Below, in pieces: positions 36,405 to 44,591 of a DNA stretch of 64,000 bases (position 1 is the first letter of the stretch; every line of letters begins with the position of its first letter). Where the stretch lies: NCBI RefSeq assembly GCF_008065135.1, contig NZ_CP042914.1:3887404-3951403 (forward strand), in the 5' to 3' direction. The DNA comes from Roseimaritima ulvae (GTDB lineage: Bacteria > Planctomycetota > Planctomycetia > Pirellulales > Pirellulaceae). The notes under the pieces are model-generated. The model worked only from the letters and a program-made list of their open reading frames with translations, had not been told where the DNA came from and searched no databases. The position numbers and the translations under genes were made by a program.

Positions 36405-36858
36405 TGGTTAAGTTCTTCTGCATCTTTCGCAACACGTTTTGTATCGCTTCCAGTTCCGCCTTGGAGACGCCCTTCAGCGTCTCCTTTCGCAAGTCGTCTA
36501 ACGCGGGCAGGACGGTTTGCAGCTGCTGTTCGCCGCGACGAGTCAACCCGACCATCACGATGCGAGCGTCTTCGTTTGAGACGCTTCGCTCCACAAACTT
36601 CCGCTCGACAAGTCGATCCAACTGGCGTTTCACCGTCGTGGGATCGCGAATCATCAACGACGCCAGTTCGTTCATGCTCAGCGGCTGGCCAGCGTCCGAC
36701 AGAGTGATCAGCGTTTGCGTTTCTTCCGGCGAAAACGGCCAACCCGCACTCTTCAGTACTGCGGCCATGCCCGCACGAATCAGGTAGGCAACACGGCCGA
36801 TTGCGAATCCCGGCGACGATTCAGAATCAAAGTGCACCTTCACCTCCAGCCAACTCAT
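36388..36858 (-). CDS. MarR-family transcriptional regulator
   Basis: 156 residues from the ATG at 36858 (MSWLEVKVHF). The winged-helix core is clear: GWPFSPEETQTLITLSDAGQPLSMNELASLMIRDPTTVKRQLDRLVERKFVERSVSNEDARIVMVGLTRRGEQQLQTV, with the recognition helix at T-T-V-K-R-Q-L and the wing D-x-R motif. MarR proteins repress efflux and detoxification genes and release DNA when they bind phenolic or similar ligands. The start overlaps the end of the upstream DoxX-like gene by 32 bp; the stop lies inside the fourth REPIN unit. An operator-like palindrome overlaps the promoter of this pair (37360-37378). Confidence 0.88.
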   Translation of the reverse strand: MSWLEVKVHFDSESSPGFAIGRVAYLIRAGMAAVLKSAGWPFSPEETQTLITLSDAGQPLSMNELASLMIRDPTTVKRQLDRLVERKFVERSVSNEDARIVMVGLTRRGEQQLQTVLPALDDLRKETLKGVSKAELEAIQNVLRKMQKNLTTELGK

Positions 36859-37288
36859 TGGTTGCGGTACCTGTCGGCCCGGCAAAGATCGGGCGATACC
36901 AGTCAATGTAACAGTAGAGAAGGAACGCACACGCCGCAAAATCGGGAAGTCCGACGACGAGGTACTTGTGAGCAAAGAAGGTCACGTACAGCAGGATGTT
37001 GAAGGCATAGGGCAGCGCCATCAGAATGGCGAGCGGAGCGGTCCGCGGAAGGAACATCAGTCCGCCGGCGAGCGTTTTGAATAGGCCTACCCAGAAAATC
37101 AGGTAGCCCGTCTTCTCGAGCGCAATCATGAATTGGCCCACTTCATCCGGTGTCTGATCAACGGGATAGCCGCGCATAGCGAACCCCATCGTCATGATCC
37201 CGGTGCCAAACAGGAAGAGTGCGAAGAGTATCCGCACGATAAAGGCGAGCCATGGAAGCCGAACGCTGCGTTGTTCTGTTGGAGCCAT
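36827..37288 (-). CDS. DoxX-like small membrane protein
   Basis: 153 residues with four predicted membrane helices: FIVRILFALFLFGTGIMTMGF, TGYLIFWVGLFKTLAGGLMFL, PLAILMALPYAFNILLYVTFF and LPDFAACAFLLYCYIDWY. The opening and the E-K-T-G-Y segment resemble DoxX/SURF4-like proteins, which often accompany redox or detoxification genes and have no settled activity. First gene of the unit with marR, which it overlaps by 32 bp. Confidence 0.72.
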   Translation of the reverse strand: MAPTEQRSVRLPWLAFIVRILFALFLFGTGIMTMGFAMRGYPVDQTPDEVGQFMIALEKTGYLIFWVGLFKTLAGGLMFLPRTAPLAILMALPYAFNILLYVTFFAHKYLVVGLPDFAACAFLLYCYIDWYRPIFAGPTGTATNELAGGEGAL

Positions 37289-37359
37289 ATTACTACGGTA
37301 ATGCGAGCAGGTGGAGAACGTGCGTACACCGGCCTCGTGGGACGCGGTCGCGAGCCGGA

Positions 37360-37394
37360 TAGCTGTATAGTACAGCTAAAGGTCCGATAGTCAA
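37360..37394 (-). promoter_or_regulatory. Promoter of the doxX-marR unit with a MarR-type operator
   Basis: Read on the minus strand: -35 TTGACT (37389-37394), 16-bp spacer, -10 TACTAT (37367-37372). Overlapping the -10 is a perfect inverted repeat, TAGCTGTA-TAG-TACAGCTA (37360-37378). Position and symmetry are what is expected of a MarR autoregulatory operator. The start codon of the first gene is about 70 bp downstream. Confidence 0.65.
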
Positions 37395-37504
37395 TACTTT
37401 CAAGCGTAAAAACATCATCAGCGGCAAAGGTCGCATGGTCGCCTTTCGCTCCGCGAAAGCAGCGCAGATCAGCACATCTTTCACGCCGCCAAAAACCGTA
37501 GGGA

Positions 37505-37565
37505 GTACGTTAGCCTTTCCAGGCTGACACCCCGAGCGAGAGTCAGGCTGGAAGGCCTAACGTAC
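37505..37565. repeat. REPIN-like element of a third family (GTTAG foot, TTCC loop)
   Basis: Inverted arms of 24 bp at 37505-37528 and 37542-37565 with three mismatches. Both outer ends read GTACGTTAG inward, and each arm folds into its own hairpin (left arm AGCCT-TTCC-AGGCT). The right arm supplies the stop codon TAG of the GNAT gene (37557-37559). Confidence 0.8.
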
Positions 37566-37970
37566 AAGCCTGTACTGCGGCGGAATCATCCAGCACGACT
37601 CGTGCTTCTCCATCCCGATGTGCGGGTAGTAGCTCGCCGCCGCCGGAGCCGCCAATAGAATCAGCCGTGTATCAAGCCCCGCATGTTGGTGAGTCACGCG
37701 GACCAGTTCCCGACCGATTCCCGAGCCCTGGTGCTCCACATCAACAGCCAAGTCCGACAGATACGTGCAGTAAGCGAAATCGGTAATCGCCCGCGCCACA
37801 CCGACAAGCGTCCCCGCCTCATCTCGCGCGGTCACGACCAAATCCGCCTTCGCCAGCATCTTAGCAATCCGCGCCCCATCATCCACCGGCCGCCGCTCCG
37901 CCAGCGTCGATCGCCGCAGCACGTCGATGAACTCGGCCGGAGTTAGGTTCGGTTCGATCGCATATTTCAC
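37557..37970 (-). CDS. GNAT-family N-acetyltransferase
   Basis: 137 residues. The acetyl-CoA-binding motif is [26 protein letters not shown] (Q-x-x-G-x-G/A pattern); the preceding strands ([35 protein letters not shown]) and the following [25 protein letters not shown] complete the fold. It transfers an acetyl group to an amine of unknown identity. The stop codon lies in a palindromic element, so the last residues may be foreign to the original gene. Confidence 0.88.
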   Translation of the reverse strand: MKYAIEPNLTPAEFIDVLRRSTLAERRPVDDGARIAKMLAKADLVVTARDEAGTLVGVARAITDFAYCTYLSDLAVDVEHQGSGIGRELVRVTHQHAGLDTRLILLAAPAAASYYPHIGMEKHESCWMIPPQYRLVR

Positions 37971-38032
37971 AGTTTGATTCTCTCGATTCCCGCAAGGTGG
38001 AAGCTGATCGGGTTACAAAATGATGAGCGGGT

Positions 38033-38187
38033 TACAGAATGATGATCAACAGAATGATGATGCGCGGTCCATATTGGTTCACGAGCCCATTTACCGTATC
38101 GGATTCAGATTCATTGCGAGCATTTGTCCGCCAAGTCTGAGAATCGCGAAACGACCGCGCAGCATCATTCTGCAAACCATAATTCTG
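38033..38187. repeat. Palindromic element with ~36-bp imperfect inverted repeats
   Basis: The left arm 38033-38068 (starting ACAGAATGATGATC) is inverted at 38152-38187, with roughly five mismatches, around an 83-bp spacer. The left arm also contains direct CAGAATGATGAT repeats. No coding gene is present between 37971 and 38266; this element fills most of it. Confidence 0.6.
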
Positions 38188-38266
38188 TCACTCGCCGTCG
38201 TTCGCACCCGGTCGAAAACCCGTAGGCCGTCACCGGGTGGTTGCCGGTAATCTCTAAGAAGAAACA

Positions 38267-38452
38267 CTACGCGAAGCATTTCCAGCCATCGACCATCGCC
38301 AACTCAATATTGTCGGTGCCGTCGATGGGCCGAGTCGCATGAACCATTCGAATGGTCTCTTCTTCTCGTGTTGGATTGAAGGCTACAGAATACGGTTGCT
38401 TTTCCTTCATCACAAACGGAGGACAAATAAACTCTGTAGGTTCACTCTGCAA
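38267..38452 (-). CDS. Doubtful small open frame downstream of hsdM
   Basis: A 61-codon frame beginning with TTG 21 bases after the hsdM stop; an internal ATG at 38410 would give 47 residues (MKEKQPYSVAFNPTREEETI...). No ribosome site, motif or family is recognised. It stands where hsdS would be expected but shows no specificity-subunit features. It may be a fragment or not coding. Confidence 0.22.
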   Translation of the reverse strand: MQSEPTEFICPPFVMKEKQPYSVAFNPTREEETIRMVHATRPIDGTDNIELAMVDGWKCFA

Positions 38453-38473
38453 TGTCTCGCGGACGATGCAAAA

Positions 38474-39703
38474 CTAGCTCTCCCCCAACTCGCTCGCGAT
38501 TGACGCGAACTGCTCGAGTGCGGTTTGCAGGTCGTCTGCGATTTCTTGGGCGAGGATTCCTGGCTCGGGCAGGTTCTCGCTGTCTTCGAGCGAATCGTCT
38601 TTGAGCCAAAAGGTATCCAGGTTGACTTTGTCGCGTTTAATGAGTTCCTCGTAATCGAAGCTGGGCCAACGGCCGTCCGGGTTCTTGTCTTCGGACCAGG
38701 TCTGTCTGCGTTTGGCCGTCGGCTCGCCGGGTTTGTAGAGCTTGACGAACTCATCGAGATCACTTCGTTTGAGAGTCTTGTTCTTGAGCGTAAAGTGCAT
38801 GTTGGTACGGAGATCGTAGACCCACAGCTTCTTGGTCCACGGATTTTCTTGTGCCGGTTTATTTTCGAAGAACAGCACGTTGGCTTTGACGCCTTGGGCG
38901 TAGAAGATGCCGGTGGGCAATCGCAACAGCGTGTGGACGTCGCACTGCTTCAGTAGGTTAGTGCGGACGGTCTCTCCGGCTCCGCCCTCGAAGAGGACGT
39001 TGTCGGGGACGACGACGGCACACCGTCCATCGACTTTGAGCAGAGTCTTGTTGTGTTGGACGAAATTGAGCTGTTTGTTCTTCGTGCTCGTCCAGAAGTC
39101 CTGCCTTTCGTAGCCGGTGCTTTCTTTCTCCAGATCGCCTTCTTCATTGACGATCGCGATACTGCTATTCTTCCCGAAGGGCGGATTGGCGAGGATCAGG
39201 CTGAAGCGTTCGCCGGGATCACCGGCCAGCGAGTCGGCACCGGCCTCGATCGGACACGGGTCGCCGTCCACGCCGTGCAGAAAGAGATTCATCACGCACA
39301 GGCGAGCCGTATTGGGAACCAGTTCCCAGCCGCGGACAAAGCCGGACTTCAGATGCCGCTTCTGATCCTTGTCCATGTCGTAGTGGTCGATCACGAAATT
39401 GATCGCTTCGAGCAGAAAGCCGCCGGTGCCGCAGGCTGGATCGCAGACGGTATCGTCGGGAGTCGGCTCGACGCAATCGACGATCGCTTTGATGAGTTCG
39501 CGAGGCGTAAAGTACTGCCGCGCGCCTTTGGGGCTTTCGCGGGCACTCTTTTCGAGCAGCCCTTCGTAGATATCTCCTTTGGTATCGGCCTGCATGCTGG
39601 ACCAGTTCTCAGTGTCGATCAGCTCGACGATCAAGCGGCGGAGCGTGGCGGGGTGTTGGATATCCTACCGCGCCTTTTTGAAGATCGCCCCGAGCATCCC
39701 GGA
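38474..39703 (-). pseudogene. hsdM: Type I DNA methyltransferase subunit HsdM, 5'-truncated with in-frame TAG
   Basis: The catalytic part is intact: DPACGTGGFLLEAI (AdoMet-binding motif I) and LANPPFGKN (motif IV, NPPF) of N6-adenine methyltransferases, then GVKANVLFFENK and the C-terminal helical region. Homology extends upstream as SGMLGAIFKKAR-stop-DIQHPATLRRLIVELID, where related proteins read through; the stop is TAG at 39665-39667. Everything before SGMLG, about 130-150 residues of the N-terminal helical domain, is missing, and the homologous frame begins directly after the stop codon of the PNP-STAND gene. Translation could restart only at a TTG (39634) or an internal ATG. No hsdS follows. 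The enzyme is unlikely to work. Confidence 0.85.
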
Positions 39704-42700
39704 CTATTCTTCAGAATTTTCCCTTCTCCTCTGCCTACGTCGCCGCCTTGGCAAACGCGAATTTTTCTCCGAAACCTCGTCCACTGCATCAACGTCTTTT
39801 AGCGCTTTGTTCGCTTCATCAAGACCAGCGCTGAGAAGCGTCTCGAAGAGGTCTAGCCCAGCGGATCGCGTGTCATCGAACCGTTGCAGCGTCATTGCAA
39901 TCTCGACCAGATACGGTCCGACCTCATAGGCGTTGAATTCGCGACGCCGCAGTTCGTCGAAGCGAGTTTCAACTAATCGCTGAGCAAAGGCCAGAATCTC
40001 CGGCCTCAGATGAGGAAGAATGTCAGTAAGCTGGCCAAGCACATCTTCTGCTAATCCTCCACTAACCGTTTCGATATTCTCTGTTAGTTTCTGCAAGATG
40101 ATGGAAGTCTGTTCGTCAGCAGGTAGTGCTACTTCGTTCCAGAACAACCGTCGAATGGCGTCTGTTGCATCTGAATTGCCGAATCCGACTACCTGTGCGA
40201 CGATCCTTGCGCAGTCTTTCGGCTTGTTTAGGTCACCCCAAAGATTTGCCGCAGCGTGCGCGACTCCAACTAGGAATGCTGGCAGAGGACCCGCAACTTG
40301 GGACAGGTGACTATCGAGCAAAGGTCCACCCCACTCTGACGTCTCGTCCAACAAAGCACATAGGGTTATCAACTCTCCAGCCGCCTGCTGGTCGAATTCG
40401 TCGTTCGACTTAGTTAGTCCTTCGAAGTTCACCGTGAGGAATTCCGGGTCGAGGAATCTGGCGAGCATTGCGATTAACCGACAGCCAAATGTCTCTGATG
40501 CAAGTCGCGGAAATTTCGCGAACAATTTTGCAATTAGAGCCTTCCCTAGATCGGGCGAACAATAGCTGGCTCGAACGTACGTCAGACTTCTGCAAAAAAT
40601 CCTCCAAGTTTTGTACGAAACGTCTTCGTCGAGATGCGCTGACAACAACGTAATCCACCTGTCTCCCTGTGGACTGTTCTTGTTCAACAAACTCTGGGTA
40701 AGAGCGATCAGTGTGTAGTACGAGTTGTCTGTATCCAACACGAATGAGCCGCCGCTTGCCCACAAGAAACTGTTTTCGGGCTTCCACTCTCGTTTGTTGT
40801 CATCGACAAGAACCGAACGAGTGGTATCCCATGGCTTGGCGAGCCATGATTCCAACAAAGCATTGATTTCTTCAGGTAGGCCATCATCATCACAATGGGA
40901 TCGCAAGACGTCAGACGCAGCAGATCGAAACTCTTCACTCTCATCGCAGGCGGCGCTAATTTCCCTGATCAATGCGAGAACGAGGGCGCGATCTTCGCTT
41001 GCTGAAAATCCTCGCAGAGCACGGCAGATATTCGTCGTGAGCCCTCTTGACACAAGCAACCGAATGACGTCGGCAGCTCTCGAAGGATTTGATTCTGCTA
41101 GTTTTGACAACTCATCTGCAGCGGCTTCGCCACCACCATGTTCCTCGAAACCACCTTCGACTTCGCTCCACCTACTGCGGTCAGACTTTTGTTTCGAGAA
41201 TGCGTCTAACAGTTGTTCTTCGGCAGCAGTTTCCATTTCCGCTTGGTCCATCGGTGGAATTGTCTTCACAAATCCGGAATGCCCTCGCATGAGCTCCCGG
41301 TCCCAGTTTGGCAGAGCAGTCTTTTCGCTCTCGATGAACTCGGAGAGTGATTCCGACCGAAACTCAGGTGGTATCGCGTCAAGTAGATGAAGGCGAGACT
41401 CTCGATCCCACTCGAGTTGGGACTCGCACGGCTCGACTTCTGATTTGTACTTACTCCACCCTTGAATCTTTTCGATGAGCTGAGCTCTTTGTCTCTCATT
41501 TAGGTGTGGAACCAGTTGGTTGATTAGCTTCGCAGATTGAGACTCCTGCGTATCTCCATGCTGACCAACAGTAAATCGTCGATCATCACTCATGAGGTAC
41601 TCGAAGACGTCTTCAGTACATGGACCAACAACGTTCATCAAACCGTCAATAAATAACCGGTGTACGACTGCGTTCTCCGATTGCCAATGACGTCGAAACA
41701 AGCTTGTGAACTCTTCAGGATTCGCCTTTGATACGAGGTCGACGCATGTTTGTACCGCAGTCAAAATCGACGACTCTCTCGGGTGGTCTCGGGCGTCCAA
41801 CGACCAGCAACTTCCAACATAGTGTGCCAGCGCCGATCCGCCGTACCCGTTGTGATACTCTTGGGCCGTCGCAACGAGCCACGGAGTGATTTCATTTAGA
41901 AAAACGGCTGGTGCTGCCTTGGCGATTTCTTCCAAGTCGTACCATCCTTCGCGTGGCTCCAAAGGGCTATCGTATCGGCTTTTTGAATCCGGCATTTCCT
42001 TAAAGCCAGTTGAAACAACTCGCGCGGCCAGGCGAGCAGCGTCCTCTGGCGCTTCGACAGACATAACTCCAACGATACTTTCGACTTGATAACTGCGCCC
42101 ATGGTTGTGCTTTACTCTTGTTGCTACTCGTTCGATCAGCGACAAAACTTCTGGCGTCCACTTTGCACAACGTTCCATTATTCGTAGGGTCATCCCGTCA
42201 AACTCGCGGTGTTTCGTCCAATGTTCTTTAACCAGGGTGAAAACACCGTCCCAGTCGAAATGCCACGCATTGATGAGCACCGAGAGCAATGGCCATTGCT
42301 CAGTCTCAGGATTGCTCATGATGCTCGGGAAATGAGAGTGCTTGAGCGCCGCAAACCAAGCAGGATTGTCGTTTATTGCACTAAGAATTCTCAGTCGAAG
42401 CTCGTCGGCGCCGAGCCATTTGCCGATGATGGCAATTTCGTGTTCAGTGGGATCCGGCTGGCGACATATGAAATCGACAAGCAGAAATTTCACATGTGGG
42501 CGTGGTTGATCCTTCAGGATTGCATCGACCTCTGATGCATACTTCCCCTTGGCGTTATCCCTGAGATAGGTTAGCACGGCCCAAATCGTCGGACGTTTGA
42601 ATATCGTGTCTTTGTGTTTCAGGACGAATTTGGACAACGAAGCATTCGCTTCGGCGAACAATCTCGCTACCGCGTACTCTTGAATTGTTTGGTGCGCGAA

Positions 42701-44560
42701 CCTTAGTTGGTTGTTCTCTCGTTCCAGTAGTCCATCAGAGCACAACTTGGTAACGATCGCCTCATCACCCTCCACTACTGCCAACGGTGCCCAAATGGAT
42801 TCCGTGTCAATCAGTTTCTCTGTCAGCTGATTTATGAATTCCATCTCGTCTTTTGTCGTAACAACGCCATTCCAGAACTCACCGAGCATCTCAGTGTAGG
42901 TTTCAAACGCTCGTGATCCGGCAACAGACTTCAAACGCAAGAACATCGACAGGTGCTGTGGCGTGCGAAGAAGTTCCTTGAGCTTCGGTTGGATTTGGTC
43001 CGCGTCAATTCCTGAATCCCGCAACAACTGGCTCGCTTCGTCCCATGAAGGTAAATCGAGCGAGAAGGTTCGAGGATTCATCCGCCTGAATCGCGGGTCG
43101 TAAGAAAAATCAAAATTTCTGCACGAACTGATAACGTGGACATTCGGAACTCTGCTACACCTTGCGATGAAAGCAAGTAGTTCATTCAATCTAGACGACG
43201 TCAAATCGACGGTGTTCGCTAAGGCGTCGAGCTGATCAACCAAAACGACAACGGGCTCTCTTGCAGATACAGTCTGCACCAAATCGTGGAAATTCCAATC
43301 GGACCCCAACTCATCACTTGCCCATTCGTCCAGCGACTTGTCGTGTGGAAACAGATCGGCCTTGATTGCAAGCACGGCGTAGCCGCTTTCAATGAACTTG
43401 TTTCCGACGCGTGCCAACAAACAGGTCTTCCCGCTTCCAGGGCGTCCAAGCAACAGTGATACGTTTTGGTCAGAATCGAGCCTACGAAGGTCATCTTCCA
43501 CACCTAGGTGAATGCGTTCTTCGTCGTTTAGCTCATATCGCAATAACCACTCAGAAATACGAAGCATTTCGGCACGTAAGTCCGTGAGCCCAAGTGGCTC
43601 TGGCGGTGGGGGGGTAACTGTCGCAGGTTCTTTCGGTTCGAAGCTTTCTCTTGGCTCTAGAGTTGGCCCCCACACAGCCAATGGCAATCTTTCGACTGCC
43701 GCGACAAAAAATGCTGCGGCTGTGTTGCACGCAAAATCAGTCCAGTCTGCGCCGCGTTTGAATCCAACAACGTCACTTATGCCGCGGACACAAAGCAGTG
43801 GGATTTGATGATCGTGGCACGCTAGGAAAACGCCTCCAGCTTCCATTTCTACAACTTCGACGTGGCGAGCCACCTGCTTGAACTGAGCAACAAGTGTCGC
43901 GTCCTTGACCAAAGTGTTAGACGTAGCCAAACAAGCATCATGAAATCTTGGTGATCTGCACGTCACGAAGTGTCGCCGAATCGACTTCAATATTTCGGCT
44001 CGATGGTTGTCTTCTCCGTAAATCCGATCGTCCGCATCCGACTCTGGAATCGTCAAAGACGGTTTGTTCAACCCCGCGGTATTCCAGTCCCCAAGCGTGC
44101 TTTCCTGACTTGGAATCATGGCCAACAGGTTCTGCACGTCGCGGTGCACAGGCCCGCCACCAGTTGCATATTCCGTCGTTCCACCATCAATTGCTGCTTG
44201 GACTGCGAAGTCAACAATCCGAGAAGCTAAAACAACATCGCCCAACGAAAAGTCATCATTTGGAAAGGCGCCGGCTATCCCTGCTAATACGACCCACTTC
44301 GGAGTGAGGTCGAAGAGCATGTTGTTAGCGACCTGCTGGGCTGGGCCATGACCTTGCCCCGGTGTTCTGGCAATCGCGATGTTGACCGGCTTTCTATCGA
44401 CAGTTTCTACGGTGCCGTACTGGTAGAGCCAACGACCGTGGGTCACGATTTTTAGATTCGGTACGCGTTCCAAGACGGCTTTGTACTCGTCGGGGCGAAT
44501 CGTGATGACGGCAAAGTCGACTTTGCCTCTTACATCTTCGATGTTAATGGTGTCTGACAT
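39704..44560 (-). CDS. PNP/nucleosidase-like domain fused to a STAND (NACHT-like) NTPase, probable antiviral NLR-like protein
   Basis: 1618 residues from the ATG at 44560. Residues ~10-290 are a nucleoside phosphorylase/nucleosidase fold: VVLAGIAGAF (91-99), VVEMEAGGVF (236-245, with the catalytic-type E of MTA/AMP nucleosidases) and CVRGISD (257-263, catalytic Asp). A proline-rich linker (~305-325) leads to a P-loop NTPase: GRPGSGKT at 372-379 and VVVLVDQLDAL (Walker B, D442/D445), then an arginine-containing SSCRNFDFSYDPRF region. The remaining ~1000 residues are helical repeats that would sense a trigger. PNP-type ATP nucleosidases are known effectors in bacterial immunity, including Avs-like STAND proteins. 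It lies between truncated hsdR and hsdM, with a 31-bp gap to hsdR. The start excludes 44 codons that overlap hsdR in another frame. Confidence 0.88.
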   Translation of the reverse strand: MSDTINIEDVRGKVDFAVITIRPDEYKAVLERVPNLKIVTHGRWLYQYGTVETVDRKPVNIAIARTPGQGHGPAQQVANNMLFDLTPKWVVLAGIAGAFPNDDFSLGDVVLASRIVDFAVQAAIDGGTTEYATGGGPVHRDVQNLLAMIPSQESTLGDWNTAGLNKPSLTIPESDADDRIYGEDNHRAEILKSIRRHFVTCRSPRFHDACLATSNTLVKDATLVAQFKQVARHVEVVEMEAGGVFLACHDHQIPLLCVRGISDVVGFKRGADWTDFACNTAAAFFVAAVERLPLAVWGPTLEPRESFEPKEPATVTPPPPEPLGLTDLRAEMLRISEWLLRYELNDEERIHLGVEDDLRRLDSDQNVSLLLGRPGSGKTCLLARVGNKFIESGYAVLAIKADLFPHDKSLDEWASDELGSDWNFHDLVQTVSAREPVVVLVDQLDALANTVDLTSSRLNELLAFIARCSRVPNVHVISSCRNFDFSYDPRFRRMNPRTFSLDLPSWDEASQLLRDSGIDADQIQPKLKELLRTPQHLSMFLRLKSVAGSRAFETYTEMLGEFWNGVVTTKDEMEFINQLTEKLIDTESIWAPLAVVEGDEAIVTKLCSDGLLERENNQLRFAHQTIQEYAVARLFAEANASLSKFVLKHKDTIFKRPTIWAVLTYLRDNAKGKYASEVDAILKDQPRPHVKFLLVDFICRQPDPTEHEIAIIGKWLGADELRLRILSAINDNPAWFAALKHSHFPSIMSNPETEQWPLLSVLINAWHFDWDGVFTLVKEHWTKHREFDGMTLRIMERCAKWTPEVLSLIERVATRVKHNHGRSYQVESIVGVMSVEAPEDAARLAARVVSTGFKEMPDSKSRYDSPLEPREGWYDLEEIAKAAPAVFLNEITPWLVATAQEYHNGYGGSALAHYVGSCWSLDARDHPRESSILTAVQTCVDLVSKANPEEFTSLFRRHWQSENAVVHRLFIDGLMNVVGPCTEDVFEYLMSDDRRFTVGQHGDTQESQSAKLINQLVPHLNERQRAQLIEKIQGWSKYKSEVEPCESQLEWDRESRLHLLDAIPPEFRSESLSEFIESEKTALPNWDRELMRGHSGFVKTIPPMDQAEMETAAEEQLLDAFSKQKSDRSRWSEVEGGFEEHGGGEAAADELSKLAESNPSRAADVIRLLVSRGLTTNICRALRGFSASEDRALVLALIREISAACDESEEFRSAASDVLRSHCDDDGLPEEINALLESWLAKPWDTTRSVLVDDNKREWKPENSFLWASGGSFVLDTDNSYYTLIALTQSLLNKNSPQGDRWITLLSAHLDEDVSYKTWRIFCRSLTYVRASYCSPDLGKALIAKLFAKFPRLASETFGCRLIAMLARFLDPEFLTVNFEGLTKSNDEFDQQAAGELITLCALLDETSEWGGPLLDSHLSQVAGPLPAFLVGVAHAAANLWGDLNKPKDCARIVAQVVGFGNSDATDAIRRLFWNEVALPADEQTSIILQKLTENIETVSGGLAEDVLGQLTDILPHLRPEILAFAQRLVETRFDELRRREFNAYEVGPYLVEIAMTLQRFDDTRSAGLDLFETLLSAGLDEANKALKDVDAVDEVSEKNSRLPRRRRRQRRRENSEE

Positions 44561-44591
44561 TCGATGATCAAAACTGGTTGGGACTTGTCTT

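Noticed and set aside
38033-38470. An hsdS gene downstream of hsdM
   Set aside because: Only a palindromic element and a 61-codon frame are there; no target-recognition domains or conserved repeats of a specificity subunit.
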